From: JBDRHL01 sp043816955
GTDB taxonomy: Bacteria; Planctomycetota; Phycisphaerae; Sedimentisphaerales; CAYZTY01
DNA length: 16,118 bases
Direction: 5' to 3'
Assembly (NCBI GenBank): GCA_043816955.1
Contig: JBDRHL010000012.1
Location: 1-16,118, forward strand
How positions within the stretch are numbered: the stretch's first letter is position 1; the number at the start of each line of letters is the position of its first letter. Below, piece by piece: positions 6,903 through 15,282 of this stretch. The translations under genes and the position numbers were made by a program. The notes beneath the pieces were generated by a model, which saw only the letters and a program-made list of their open reading frames with translations, made no database searches and was not told where the DNA came from.

Positions 6903-7700
6903 ATGAAACTGTCGATGCGAGGTATTAAAAACCACAACGTGCCAAAAGGATCGATTTCGCTTTGGTGGCTGGGACAGGGGAGTTTTATTGTAAAGAGCTC
7001 CAAAGGAATTATTGTGGCGATAGATCCTTATTTGTCCAATTCCTGTAAAGCTGCCGGCGAAAGCGTGGGCCTTAATTGTGACCGGCTTATCGAGCCGCCA
7101 TTATCACCTCAGGATTTGGTTGGCATCGACTTGTATGTGGTTACACATTCTCACCAGGACCATCTTGACCCTGAAACCGTTGGTCCTTACCGGCGGGCAG
7201 GAGGGAAAGGGCCTTATATTGCTCCGCCTGAGTCTGTGGAAAAACTTAAAGAAATGGGAGTTAATCAAAGTGAAATGTGCATGATCTGGCCAAACAAAAC
7301 TCATATCGTTGGCGACTTCAGGATACGCGCTACATTTGCTATACCTTACGGCGCGGATGATCTGACGCATGTGGGGTATCTGATTTTCGCAGATCACGGC
7401 CCGACGTTTTACTTTACTGGCGACACCGACTATCATGAAATACTGGCAAACAGTGTCGCGGAATTTAAACCAGATGTATTACTGACAGTGATTAACGGGG
7501 CGTTTAAAAATATGGGACCGGCCCAAGCGGCTCTTTTAGCCAGACAGATTAACCCGAGAATTGTAATACCCTACCACTACGATTTGTTTCCGGACAATCA
7601 AATGATTCCACATATGCTTAGGACAAACCTGCATACCTTTGGGATGCAGGAAAGATTCAGAATATTGAAACACGGCGAGGTTTTCACGTTTCCTGAGTAA
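6903..7700 (+). CDS. Metallo-beta-lactamase-fold hydrolase, UlaG-like (possible sugar lactonase)
   Basis: This 265-residue MBL-fold protein has the metal motif HSHQDH (His82, His84, Asp86, His87), the bridging GDTD (Asp174) and His225 in IPYHYDLFP. The overall pattern fits the UlaG branch (L-ascorbate-6-phosphate lactonase), although UlaG itself is about 350 residues, so this is a shorter relative. In a cluster with a polyol dehydrogenase and a sugar-acid aldolase, a lactonase opening the oxidised sugar is a sensible role; a phosphodiesterase or other hydrolase is possible. It ends the plus-strand operon. An 81-base gap separates it from the preceding gene and no strong ribosome site lies before the ATG (GGTGGG is 13 bases away), so it may be weakly translated or start elsewhere. 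Confidence 0.84.
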   Translation: MKLSMRGIKNHNVPKGSISLWWLGQGSFIVKSSKGIIVAIDPYLSNSCKAAGESVGLNCDRLIEPPLSPQDLVGIDLYVVTHSHQDHLDPETVGPYRRAGGKGPYIAPPESVEKLKEMGVNQSEMCMIWPNKTHIVGDFRIRATFAIPYGADDLTHVGYLIFADHGPTFYFTGDTDYHEILANSVAEFKPDVLLTVINGAFKNMGPAQAALLARQINPRIVIPYHYDLFPDNQMIPHMLRTNLHTFGMQERFRILKHGEVFTFPE

Positions 7701-7716
7701 GCTACTTTTTGGAGCA

Positions 7717-8541
7717 TCAGCCCTTTATAGCTCCTTCTGAGAGTCCCCTTATGAAAAGGCGCATGCTGAAAATGAAAAGGACGATAAGCGGTATCGAAGC
7801 AATTGTGTAGCCAGCCATTAACTGGCCCCAGTTTTTTGTGTACTCTCCTTCCAGATAAAGTAATGTAACTCCAATGAGTTGTTTGTGGGTGTCACGGATC
7901 AATATCAAAGGAGCGACAAAATTGTTCCATTCGCCGATTATTTTAAGCACAGCGAGCGTTCCAATGATAGGCATGCTCAACGGAACGACAATGTTCCATA
8001 TCTGGCCCAACATCGAACAGCCGTCAACATCTGCTGCATCAAAAAGGTCCTGAGGAATCTCTTCTATGAAATTGCGCAGGACATAAATGTTAAACGCCTG
8101 TGCGCCGGCTGTTCCTAAAAGTATCAGAGCCCAATGGCTGTTGTATAGCCTTAACGAGGAAATAAGCTTGAAGGTGGGTACCATGTTGGCAACTCCGGGG
8201 TACATCATTAAAACGATAAAGGTGAAGAAAAACAACGTGGACCCGGGCATCTTGAACCTAGCAAAAAAGTACGCCCCTATCACTGCGATCGCGATGGTCA
8301 GAAAGGTGGAAGTAAACGCCACAAAGGTGGTGTTAAAAATTCCCATGCCAACATGTTCCCAAGCGACGATATAGTTTTCCCAGTGAAAAGGTGGCTCGGG
8401 AAACCAGGGGTTTATGGAAAACTGCGTATTATCTTTAAGTGAGATATTGATCATCAAGTAAAGGGGCAGAAATGTACACACTAAGATTAATATCAGGAAA
8501 AGATGTTTTAGAAATTCAGCTGTTTTATTTTGCTGGTTCAC
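7717..8541 (-). CDS. Sugar ABC transporter permease, MalG/AraQ-type
   Basis: This 274-residue inner-membrane protein has about six transmembrane helices, the first at residues 12-32. The EAA loop that docks on the ATPase is clear at about 160-190 (EEIPQDLFDAADVDGCS, then IWNIVVPLSMP). The GN/PW-rich segment after the first helix (SINPWFPEPPFHWENY) is typical of the MalG group. The start is GTG at 8541, with an AAAGGA ten bases before it; no ATG lies between it and the stop of the preceding gene 19 bases upstream. It is the last gene of the minus operon and pairs with the other permease. The ATPase is not encoded in this window and is presumably supplied by a shared MsmK-like protein. Confidence 0.92.
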   Translation of the reverse strand: MNQQNKTAEFLKHLFLILILVCTFLPLYLMINISLKDNTQFSINPWFPEPPFHWENYIVAWEHVGMGIFNTTFVAFTSTFLTIAIAVIGAYFFARFKMPGSTLFFFTFIVLMMYPGVANMVPTFKLISSLRLYNSHWALILLGTAGAQAFNIYVLRNFIEEIPQDLFDAADVDGCSMLGQIWNIVVPLSMPIIGTLAVLKIIGEWNNFVAPLILIRDTHKQLIGVTLLYLEGEYTKNWGQLMAGYTIASIPLIVLFIFSMRLFIRGLSEGAIKG

Positions 8542-8560
8542 CGCTCACTGGTCCTTTTAT

Positions 8561-9460
8561 TTATTTTTCAATGCGTACGTAACGATTATTGACCCACGTC
8601 AATGCCAGAATAATCAGAAACAGAAGAAAACCCACCGCACAGCCATAGCCAAAGAATCCGAGCTTGAATGCTTCTCTAAAGATATAAAGACCCGGTACGG
8701 TGGCAATACCATTGGGGCCGCCGCTCTCACCGAGGAAAAGGTAGACAAACTCCCAGCCTTGCAGAGTACTGATTATCATAAGCACAAGGTTTATTCTGAT
8801 CTGTGTGGTAATCAGCGGGAGTTCAATTTTAAAAAACATTCGCAACGGGCCGGCACCGTCTAACTGAGCTGATTCATAAACCTCCTTGGGAATATTCTGA
8901 AGCCCTGCCAGGTAAATCAGCACACCGAAGGCGCCCACCCATGGGAATCCCTGGAAGATAAGGCTTGGAATCACAAGTTTCGAATCGGAAAGCCATGATA
9001 TTATTTCGGTCGGCCCTAGAAAGCCTGTGCCACGAAGTATTTGATTCAAAATCCCGTTGTTAGGCTCATAGAAATATTTCCACAGCAAAATGATTACCAC
9101 CATCGGAATAATCATAGGAATTACAAAGCAGACGCGGTAGATATATTGCCAACGGCCACTGATGATGTGGTGCAGGACAACCGCTGCTATGATCGAAGGA
9201 ATCATTTTCACGAGATTGGCAAGGACAAATATCACAATTACGCCGAAAGATCGCAATAGGTCCGCGTCGTGCAGCATCTTATAGATGTTGTCCAGCCCGA
9301 TAAATTCTTCGATCCTGTCCCCGTTCCACCGGTAGAAAACATGAACAAAACCGTTGAAAATTGGAAAGTAGCTAAAAACCAGAACCAGTATGAGCGGTAC
9401 GGCCACGAGCAAATAGCACTTCCAGTAGTTACTTAGTTTTTTTACTGTAACAACACGCAT
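8561..9460 (-). CDS. Sugar ABC transporter permease, MalF/UgpA-type
   Basis: This 299-residue inner-membrane permease has about six transmembrane helices, the first at residues 14-35, followed by the usual periplasmic segment (FVHVFYRWNGDRIEEFIGLDN). The EAA loop lies at about residues 190-217 (IPKEVYESAQLDGAGPLRMF, then IELPLI), which matches the family consensus well. It lies nine bases after the solute-binding-protein gene and 19 bases before its partner permease, so the three form a tight import unit. The substrate cannot be inferred from the permease alone; this family transports mono- and oligosaccharides, polyols and glycerol phosphate. Confidence 0.92.
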   Translation of the reverse strand: MRVVTVKKLSNYWKCYLLVAVPLILVLVFSYFPIFNGFVHVFYRWNGDRIEEFIGLDNIYKMLHDADLLRSFGVIVIFVLANLVKMIPSIIAAVVLHHIISGRWQYIYRVCFVIPMIIPMVVIILLWKYFYEPNNGILNQILRGTGFLGPTEIISWLSDSKLVIPSLIFQGFPWVGAFGVLIYLAGLQNIPKEVYESAQLDGAGPLRMFFKIELPLITTQIRINLVLMIISTLQGWEFVYLFLGESGGPNGIATVPGLYIFREAFKLGFFGYGCAVGFLLFLIILALTWVNNRYVRIEK

Positions 9461-9469
9461 AATTAATCC

Positions 9470-11125
9470 CTACATGTTTTTTATCTGGCTAAGATAATTG
9501 TGGTATATGACATATGTTTTTATTGCGTCCTGATAAGACTCAGCAATAACCCTGATTCGCTTATGAAGGGTTTTAATTTGTTTTTCTGAGAGGTTTTCAC
9601 GCAGAAGAGCAACAGCAATCTGTGAACGCTGCAATTCCCTGTCAATATTTGAACGATAATGGAACTGTTCATCCTCATTGCATTCCTTTATGAGTAAATC
9701 CTTGTATTCACGAAAACGTTTCATAAAGTATTCGCCCGGGTTGTCAACATCGCTAATAATGACTTCTTCAAGTGCTTCACACATTTTTATATCTGAGGAG
9801 TAACGAAGTTTTGTTCTGAACGGCAGGTCAAGCATTCTGAGATTACCCTCTATTTCAGGCTCGAACGATTTAAGTATGCCTTCAAACTTGGCTTTTTTGA
9901 CTGCCGGTGGCCATTTGCAGCTCCCCATTGTCAACTGATTCATTTCATAAGACGTCATAAACTGCAATAGCTCAAGGGCCAAATCAAAATGTTTGGTGGC
10001 TTTGGGGATTCCGAAGAAGCCGCCCACTCCTACGCCGGACTCGGACACTTTTCCTGTGAAATATTTGGAATACTTAGATTTATGTCCAATCGGAGGTATG
10101 CGACCGATTCCCACCTCGAAAGGGCAGTTTTTTACCAATGAATAGGCGTTCCAGGTCCCTTCAGCAAAGAAAGCTGTGTTTCCCGAATAGAAAAGATACT
10201 TGTTTTGTTCAAGGTCCATAGAGGAAAAGCCATCGCAGAAGTATTGGCCCAGCTCTTTTACAATACAAACCGGGACCAGCAGTTGCTCAGCGACAGCTGG
10301 ATTATCATTTATTTTTTTAAGTATTTCGTCAACTTCAGCTCTACCCTCACAAAACCTGGCGTCATTGTCGTTTAAATTTCCGGTAACCTGACCGAAGTAG
10401 TATTCGAAGAAATGGTCAATTGTGCTTTTATCGAAACCGCGGACACCAATTGGTATGATGCGTTGACCTGTTTTCTTTCCATACTCTTTGACCTTTTTGC
10501 AGATATCCAGCCATTCCGGAAGGTCCTGCGGCATTTTTCTGCTGCCCGTCGCTTCTTCAATAAGGTCAAGGTTGGCGAAAAGACGATAGACATGGAAGCA
10601 GGTCCCAACGCCGAAATAGTCCGCATACTTCGCAGTGAGATTGGCCGAAGCATCCATTCCATCGACAAAAGTATCTCTCCAGGCCATCCCCTCCAAGACA
10701 GTTCCTTTATTAAAAGGGTTTTCCTTTTCAATATACTCAGAAAGAGGATTAAAATATTCCTGCAGCATATAGTCAGGCGCAAGCAGCTCCGCAACGTCTG
10801 CCGGATTACCGCCAACCAGTTGTGTCAGAAACCACTGTTCGTATCCTCGCCAAGGAACTGCGGTCTGAAGGACTTTGACCTTGCGACCCTGTTTGGCTTT
10901 TAGTGCTTCGAAACGTCTGATCATCTCGTTGAAACCTTCCCTGTAGCCATCTTCCAATTGCCAGTGTGCCAGCGTAATGGTATTTACGGCGGGGCCGAGC
11001 GCGTCCTTATTCTTGCCGATAAAATGCACATATAGAACAGCAGCAAGATAGAACATAATTACAAAGCCAGCACTAAATAATCTGAAAGTGAAGCCGAGCT
11101 CGCCTGATTTTGTTTTTTTTACCAT
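9470..11125 (-). CDS. Anchored ABC sugar solute-binding protein
   Basis: At 551 residues it has an N-terminal membrane helix (about residues 15-36) with no lipobox, so it is probably tethered to the inner membrane facing the periplasm. The fold begins ITLAHWQLEDGYREGFNEMI and contains WFLTQLVGGNPADV and the canonical EGTW segment near residue 323, which in this family often lines the sugar pocket. A charged helical tail of about 100 residues follows the usual end of the fold. It is a full-length paralogue of the protein at 2246-3904, with long identical blocks such as GTCFHVYRLF and KATKHFDLALE. It lies seven bases after the TPR gene and nine before the permease, so it is the binding component of this importer. 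Confidence 0.9.
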   Translation of the reverse strand: MVKKTKSGELGFTFRLFSAGFVIMFYLAAVLYVHFIGKNKDALGPAVNTITLAHWQLEDGYREGFNEMIRRFEALKAKQGRKVKVLQTAVPWRGYEQWFLTQLVGGNPADVAELLAPDYMLQEYFNPLSEYIEKENPFNKGTVLEGMAWRDTFVDGMDASANLTAKYADYFGVGTCFHVYRLFANLDLIEEATGSRKMPQDLPEWLDICKKVKEYGKKTGQRIIPIGVRGFDKSTIDHFFEYYFGQVTGNLNDNDARFCEGRAEVDEILKKINDNPAVAEQLLVPVCIVKELGQYFCDGFSSMDLEQNKYLFYSGNTAFFAEGTWNAYSLVKNCPFEVGIGRIPPIGHKSKYSKYFTGKVSESGVGVGGFFGIPKATKHFDLALELLQFMTSYEMNQLTMGSCKWPPAVKKAKFEGILKSFEPEIEGNLRMLDLPFRTKLRYSSDIKMCEALEEVIISDVDNPGEYFMKRFREYKDLLIKECNEDEQFHYRSNIDRELQRSQIAVALLRENLSEKQIKTLHKRIRVIAESYQDAIKTYVIYHNYLSQIKNM

Positions 11126-11132
11126 CGCTTAC

Positions 11133-11999
11133 TTATTTATTATGTTCGTCAAGCTCCCCAAAGTAACGCTTAGCAAGAGGCATCTCTGCAGCATTAGGAT
11201 ATAGCTTGAGAAATTCCAGATAATACATTTTGGCTTTTGCCGTATTGCCGAGTCTGAGGTCGTAAATCCTGGCTAATCTGAAAAGTGTAATACGTCTTGT
11301 TATCCCCTTGGCTATGCCTATCGCATAAGCTTTTTCAAGATGCTCGATACATTTGACATAGTCGCGTGAGACCTCAATATAAAAACGTTCGATATAAAGA
11401 TGAATCGGCACGGTGTTTTCAAGGGGGCCATCGTACTTAGCCAAGAAATCCTCTATACAAGCAAAAGCTTGCTTTGCGGCCTGTTCGTCGGAGTTTTTCA
11501 GATACCTGGTAAATAAAGACTCAGCAATGTAGATAGCTGCAAAGGCCGCTTTCTCGTCATGCGGCACCATTTTTATTATGTCCCGGTACAGCTCGTCGAC
11601 ATTAAAACCATTATATTCTGGGTGCTGTCTTCGCATCTGCAAGGTCTGAATCACTCTTGCATAACCCATTGCCGCCTCGGCACGGATTTTTTTGTCAAGC
11701 GTCTTGTCGTCATATAATTTCTTCAAGCCGGCAAGTCCTTCAGCAAGGTTCTGCTTCTTGAGATCGTGGATTTGGCAGAAGTGAAAAATCAGCCGCCCTA
11801 TCGGGTCAGCCAGATGCTTCTGTGCGAGTCGGTGGGCCCGGGTAAAATTCGACTGGCAGTATGCATCAATGATACCATCGATATTGTCTTCTACCGCGGC
11901 CTGCGAAGAAGAAGAGATAACAAATGATGCTATCGCGGTGATACCAGTAAAAACAAGCGCCGCGATGACAAAAATAAAATGTTTCGACAGTTTTACCAT
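11133..11999 (-). CDS. Exported TPR-like repeat protein
   Basis: This 288-residue protein has a signal peptide or anchor (MVKLSKHFIF, then a hydrophobic core to about residue 30, with a likely cut near SSSQA-A). The rest is helical with TPR-like units, such as LFRLARIYDLRLGNTAKAKM and YLEFLKLYP. It matches the plus-strand paralogue throughout: DAYC and FTRAHRL near the mature start, AAIYIAESLFTRYLKNSDEQ in the middle, and DEHNK at the end. An AGGAG ribosome site precedes the ATG. It sits between the Gfo/Idh/MocA gene and the solute-binding-protein gene. As in the plus operon its stop nearly touches the solute-binding-protein start, implying stoichiometric production. The function is unknown; a periplasmic scaffold for the importer is inference. 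Confidence 0.82.
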   Translation of the reverse strand: MVKLSKHFIFVIAALVFTGITAIASFVISSSSQAAVEDNIDGIIDAYCQSNFTRAHRLAQKHLADPIGRLIFHFCQIHDLKKQNLAEGLAGLKKLYDDKTLDKKIRAEAAMGYARVIQTLQMRRQHPEYNGFNVDELYRDIIKMVPHDEKAAFAAIYIAESLFTRYLKNSDEQAAKQAFACIEDFLAKYDGPLENTVPIHLYIERFYIEVSRDYVKCIEHLEKAYAIGIAKGITRRITLFRLARIYDLRLGNTAKAKMYYLEFLKLYPNAAEMPLAKRYFGELDEHNK

Positions 12000-12020
12000 T
12001 CAATCTCCTCGACACGTTTT

Positions 12021-13151
12021 CTAAAGCGATACCCACCTTCGTTCAGCCGCTGAGCGTTCCACAGCATCCAAAACCTGCTGACACTTCACGCCGTCTTCAA
12101 AATTCGGACTATAGTCTTCCTCTTGGGCAATGGCTTTGAGGAAATTAACAACTTCGATGACAAAAATATCTGCGTACCCGATGCCATGTCCGACCGGCCA
12201 AGGGCCCCCATTGTACGGATGAGTGTTGTGCGTAGCATTTATCTTACAAAATCCTTGTTCACACATCGGTTGTTCTCTATCAAAGTAGTATAGGTAGTTC
12301 TGTTCCTCGAAATCCCAGTAAAGCGAGCCTTTCGCTCCATTTATTTCAATGCAATTATGGTTTTTTCGACCTGTTGCGAGCCGTGTAGCCTCAAAACAAC
12401 CGGTAGCACCGTTGTCAAAATTGCACAAAAACTGTGCCACATCATCAACCGTCGCCTTGCCTTTTGGGCCGTCCAAGTCATCAGCCCGTAGTGGCCGTTG
12501 CGGTATCATTGTCCTGAGGCTACCGACTACCTCGGTAATTTCACTACCGGTGATGAATCTGGCAGCATCAATAATATGGGCACATATATCACCAAGGGCA
12601 CCAGAACCAGCAAGCTTCTTATCAAAACGCCAGACCATCGCAAAATTCGAGTCCACTATCCAGTCCTGTGCATATCGGGCATAGACATGAAAGATTTTGC
12701 CAATTCTACCTTCATCTACAAACCGTTTGGCCAAGGCTGTCGCCGGCGTCGAGCGGTAAGAAAACCCGCAGCAGTGTCTTACTCCGGCAGCCTTAACAGC
12801 ATCGCACATCTCCTCAGCTTCGGCAAGGCTGTTGGCCAAAGGTTTTTCACAAAGGATATCTTTACCCTGTTTTGCAAACTCTATTACCATATCTCGGTGT
12901 AAAAAATTCGGGGTTGCGATGCTAACTAGATCAATGTCGTCTCTTTCAGCAAGTTTGTGCCAGTCGGTTTCGCAACCTTCCCAGCCGAATTTCCTTCCAA
13001 ACTCGGCCAGACCGTCCGTATTGCTGCCACATATTGCTTTCATTACGACCTTAACCGCCAAATCATACCATATCCCTGCGTTGCGAAAAGCATTAGAATG
13101 AGCTACACTCATAAATCCGCGACCAATCAAAGCAACACGAATTTCCTTCAT
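12021..13151 (-). CDS. Gfo/Idh/MocA family NAD(P)-dependent oxidoreductase
   Basis: From the chosen start this is 376 residues, normal for the family. An N-terminal Rossmann fold starts VALIGRGFMS with the family histidine at 18. The catalytic lysine is Lys103 in CEKP, and the second signature GDICAHIIDAARF supplies Asp188 and His192, equivalent to the inositol dehydrogenase triad. A start four codons earlier (13163) is possible, but GGAGGG at 13161-13156 sits four bases before the ATG at 13151 and decides for the shorter form. Members oxidise or reduce sugars, cyclitols and their keto forms. Next to a DegT aminotransferase it would make or use the keto group that the aminotransferase acts on. 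It probably acts in the cytoplasm on the imported substrate. Confidence 0.9.
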   Translation of the reverse strand: MKEIRVALIGRGFMSVAHSNAFRNAGIWYDLAVKVVMKAICGSNTDGLAEFGRKFGWEGCETDWHKLAERDDIDLVSIATPNFLHRDMVIEFAKQGKDILCEKPLANSLAEAEEMCDAVKAAGVRHCCGFSYRSTPATALAKRFVDEGRIGKIFHVYARYAQDWIVDSNFAMVWRFDKKLAGSGALGDICAHIIDAARFITGSEITEVVGSLRTMIPQRPLRADDLDGPKGKATVDDVAQFLCNFDNGATGCFEATRLATGRKNHNCIEINGAKGSLYWDFEEQNYLYYFDREQPMCEQGFCKINATHNTHPYNGGPWPVGHGIGYADIFVIEVVNFLKAIAQEEDYSPNFEDGVKCQQVLDAVERSAAERRWVSL

Positions 13152-13155
13152 TGTA

Positions 13156-13161
13156 CCCTCC
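13156..13161 (-). promoter_or_regulatory. Ribosome binding site deciding the Gfo/Idh/MocA start
   Basis: GGAGGG on the minus strand lies four bases before the ATG at 13151. It overlaps the alternative upstream ATG codon at 13163, which therefore cannot use it. Confidence 0.7.
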
Positions 13162-13204
13162 ATGTATCTAACAATAACGGCTGCCAGTTAATAATAACGT
13201 ACAT

Positions 13205-14404
13205 CTAAAAACAGCGTGCTTCTTGACATGCTTGCCAGAACCGTCTGGCAATTGACCTTATTTCCTTGTCGGTTGAGTTTATGTTTATTCCAAAACCGGC
13301 TCCAAGGCCTGCGTCGACTACCCCGATGCTAATATTCATCGCCCTGCTCAAAATGTCGTCAGTCTTCGGATAACAGCCCTTCCCTATGGGCCGGCCTAAC
13401 TCACACAACCGCTTTACGACGTGCTCCATATTGAAATATACATGCCAGCCGCTGTGATCAGCCGTGGTTGAACTAAGGGCCTTGCTGACCTTATCAGCCA
13501 TATCTTTACTATCAAAGATGACCGTCAGCAGCGTCCCACACTCACCGCTGGTATCGTTTAGTGTGCGGAACTTGAATCCGTCAATATCACCGATCATCTC
13601 CTTGAGCTTGCTTTTCTTGGCACGCAACGTTGAAGTGATTTTGTCAATTTTGCGCAACTGGGCAAGAGCTACGGCTCCCAACAGTTCGTTCACACGGAAA
13701 TTCATTCCTAAGATGTTACGACGACCAACGTCCACACCGCCCCTGAGCGGCGAGTGCCCCTGATCATGTAAAGCAAAAACCCGCTCATAAAGTTCCTTGT
13801 CCTTAGTGACGAACAAACCGCCGTCACCGGCAGTAATAGTTTTGAAGATATTAAGAGAAAACGCTCCCATATGGCCAATACTACCAATCTTTCGGCCTTT
13901 GTAAGAAGCTCCGGCTGCCTGACAGGCATCTTCCAGAACCATCAGGCCGTGCATGTTGGCGATATCCATAATAGCATCCATGTCGCACGGATTACCGAGC
14001 ATATGAACGGCTATAATAGCCCTCGTTTTTGGTGTTATACGTCGCTCGATATTTTCGGGATCAAGTGTCAGACTTTCATTAATCTCAGTCAAAACTGGCA
14101 CCGCACCGGCAAAAAGAACAGCGGAATACGTCGCAACAAAAGTATATGCTGGCACAATCACTTCATCACCCGGCTCTATACCCATAGCCAACAAAGAGAG
14201 CCATAGGGAGCCGGTGCCCGAACTCGTCGCCAATGCATAAGGGACACCACAGTAATCGGCAAACTCCTTCTCCAATGTATAAACTTTGCGTTTAAATGCC
14301 GGGTCGGACAGGTCTCCGTACCGCATCAGATGCCCGGATTCCATTACCTCCATTACTTCCTTAATCTCTTCTTTCCCAATCAGATATGCACCCGGCCCCG
14401 GCAT
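13205..14404 (-). CDS. DegT/DnrJ/EryC1/StrS family PLP aminotransferase
   Basis: This 399-residue fold-type I enzyme works on keto sugars or keto cyclitols. Visible landmarks are the cofactor-phosphate loop TSSGTGSLWLSLLAMG (residues 60-75), VPAYTFVAT, Asp159 in EDACQA that contacts the pyridine nitrogen, and the Schiff-base lysine Lys188 in FSLNIFKTITAGDGG. AGGAG precedes the ATG closely. It lies second in the operon, 26 bases after the creatininase-family gene and 53 bases before the oxidoreductase start. Family members are mostly known from biosynthesis of amino- and deoxysugars and of aminocyclitols (for example StsC). In an import operon the reverse direction, removing an amino group from an imported amino-sugar or aminocyclitol, is an attractive alternative. 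No glycosyltransferase or nucleotide-sugar gene is nearby. Confidence 0.91.
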   Translation of the reverse strand: MPGPGAYLIGKEEIKEVMEVMESGHLMRYGDLSDPAFKRKVYTLEKEFADYCGVPYALATSSGTGSLWLSLLAMGIEPGDEVIVPAYTFVATYSAVLFAGAVPVLTEINESLTLDPENIERRITPKTRAIIAVHMLGNPCDMDAIMDIANMHGLMVLEDACQAAGASYKGRKIGSIGHMGAFSLNIFKTITAGDGGLFVTKDKELYERVFALHDQGHSPLRGGVDVGRRNILGMNFRVNELLGAVALAQLRKIDKITSTLRAKKSKLKEMIGDIDGFKFRTLNDTSGECGTLLTVIFDSKDMADKVSKALSSTTADHSGWHVYFNMEHVVKRLCELGRPIGKGCYPKTDDILSRAMNISIGVVDAGLGAGFGININSTDKEIRSIARRFWQACQEARCF

Positions 14405-14430
14405 AAAAATCTCCTAATTCGACATGGATT

Positions 14431-15237
14431 CTAACTTGCGATTAACCTTTCAATACGACTGGCCAACTGCTCAACCGCCGCTTTAAATAATTCGCGCCCC
14501 CTTTCAACGGTGCTATCTCGCGGGTCCTGATAACGAACAATGTGTTCAGGGTCATGTTTCGGCGTAAAACCTATCCCGTCTACAATAGAAAAATCAGTAT
14601 ACTTTATCTGCGTCCCTTTTTCCGGAAGCACACTCAGGTCAACGCTGTCCAGCTCATAATTCATAAGTAATGAAGTCTCGATAATATCCGCATGACCTGC
14701 GGAGTTGTCTTCGATGACCCTTTCATCAAGAGTCAAGTAAGAATCGACCTTGGCACCACTGGTATTATTGCTATATTCGATGCACAACCGCTCAAGGACT
14801 TGACGCTGATTGACAGCGCCGTGGCCGTTGGCGATAAAGATATATCTATAACCCTGCTTAACAAGGATTTTAAGTTCTGCCGAGATAATAAGAGCAAATA
14901 TCTCTTCAGGTAAGTAGTGACTGTTCCACAGCCGAGTCGGAAAATCCATCCCGACGACATATTCGGTTGGCTTAAATCCCAAAGCTTTGAGACAATCCGG
15001 GTCTCTCTCACGCTCGGTACCGGCGAACAGGGTCGGCATGACAACTCCCTTACGAAGCTTTCTGCAGGTAGCGTGAGCAACTCTGGTTGCATTTATAGCA
15101 TCGGTTCCTAATGGTAGATGCGGGCCATGATATTCAAGCGGGGCAACAGATAATATGACAAGTGGACATTGCTTGTATCTTTCGATTAATTGCCCCGGCC
15201 GCAGCCATTCGTATCTCGTCTCAAACACTTCATCCAT
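14431..15237 (-). CDS. Creatininase-family metal-dependent amidohydrolase
   Basis: This 268-residue enzyme carries the family's metal-binding pattern: Glu35 and His37 in PLEYHGPH, Asp46 in LGTDA, His139 in NGHG, and a late glutamate in GHADIIETS (Glu187). Members hydrolyse cyclic or linear amide bonds, as in creatininase, the formamide hydrolase of riboflavin synthesis in archaea, and mycofactocin MftE. Its neighbours suggest a small amide, lactam or lactone derived from the imported sugar. It is the first gene of the minus operon and follows a leader of about 115 bases that contains the hairpin at 15266-15282. The ATG at 15237 has only a weak ribosome site, and no better in-frame start is visible. 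Confidence 0.88.
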   Translation of the reverse strand: MDEVFETRYEWLRPGQLIERYKQCPLVILSVAPLEYHGPHLPLGTDAINATRVAHATCRKLRKGVVMPTLFAGTERERDPDCLKALGFKPTEYVVGMDFPTRLWNSHYLPEEIFALIISAELKILVKQGYRYIFIANGHGAVNQRQVLERLCIEYSNNTSGAKVDSYLTLDERVIEDNSAGHADIIETSLLMNYELDSVDLSVLPEKGTQIKYTDFSIVDGIGFTPKHDPEHIVRYQDPRDSTVERGRELFKAAVEQLASRIERLIAS

Positions 15238-15265
15238 TGTCTGACCACTTTAAGCTCATCTTGGT

Positions 15266-15282
15266 CGCAGGATTGCCCTGCG
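15266..15282. repeat. Perfect GC-rich hairpin in the minus-operon leader
   Basis: CGCAGG (15266-15271) and CCTGCG (15277-15282) form a perfect six-pair stem with a five-base loop, about 30 bases before the creatininase-family start. It is framed by two copies of AAGCTCA (15252-15258 and 15284-15290). In the mRNA it could hinder ribosome access or stabilise the 5' end. No T-run follows in the direction of transcription, so it is not a standard terminator. Confidence 0.45.

Noticed and set aside
7711..7734. GGAGC...GCTCC inverted repeat between the converging operons as a bidirectional terminator
   Set aside because: The five-pair stem has a 14-base loop, lies partly inside the permease coding end and has no convincing T-run. 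Termination signals for both operons remain unidentified.
10412..10903. Long open frame antisense to the solute-binding-protein gene
   Set aside because: It lies wholly inside a strongly supported gene and its translation has no recognisable features. A similar shadow frame exists opposite the paralogue at 2723-2989, as expected from shared codons.
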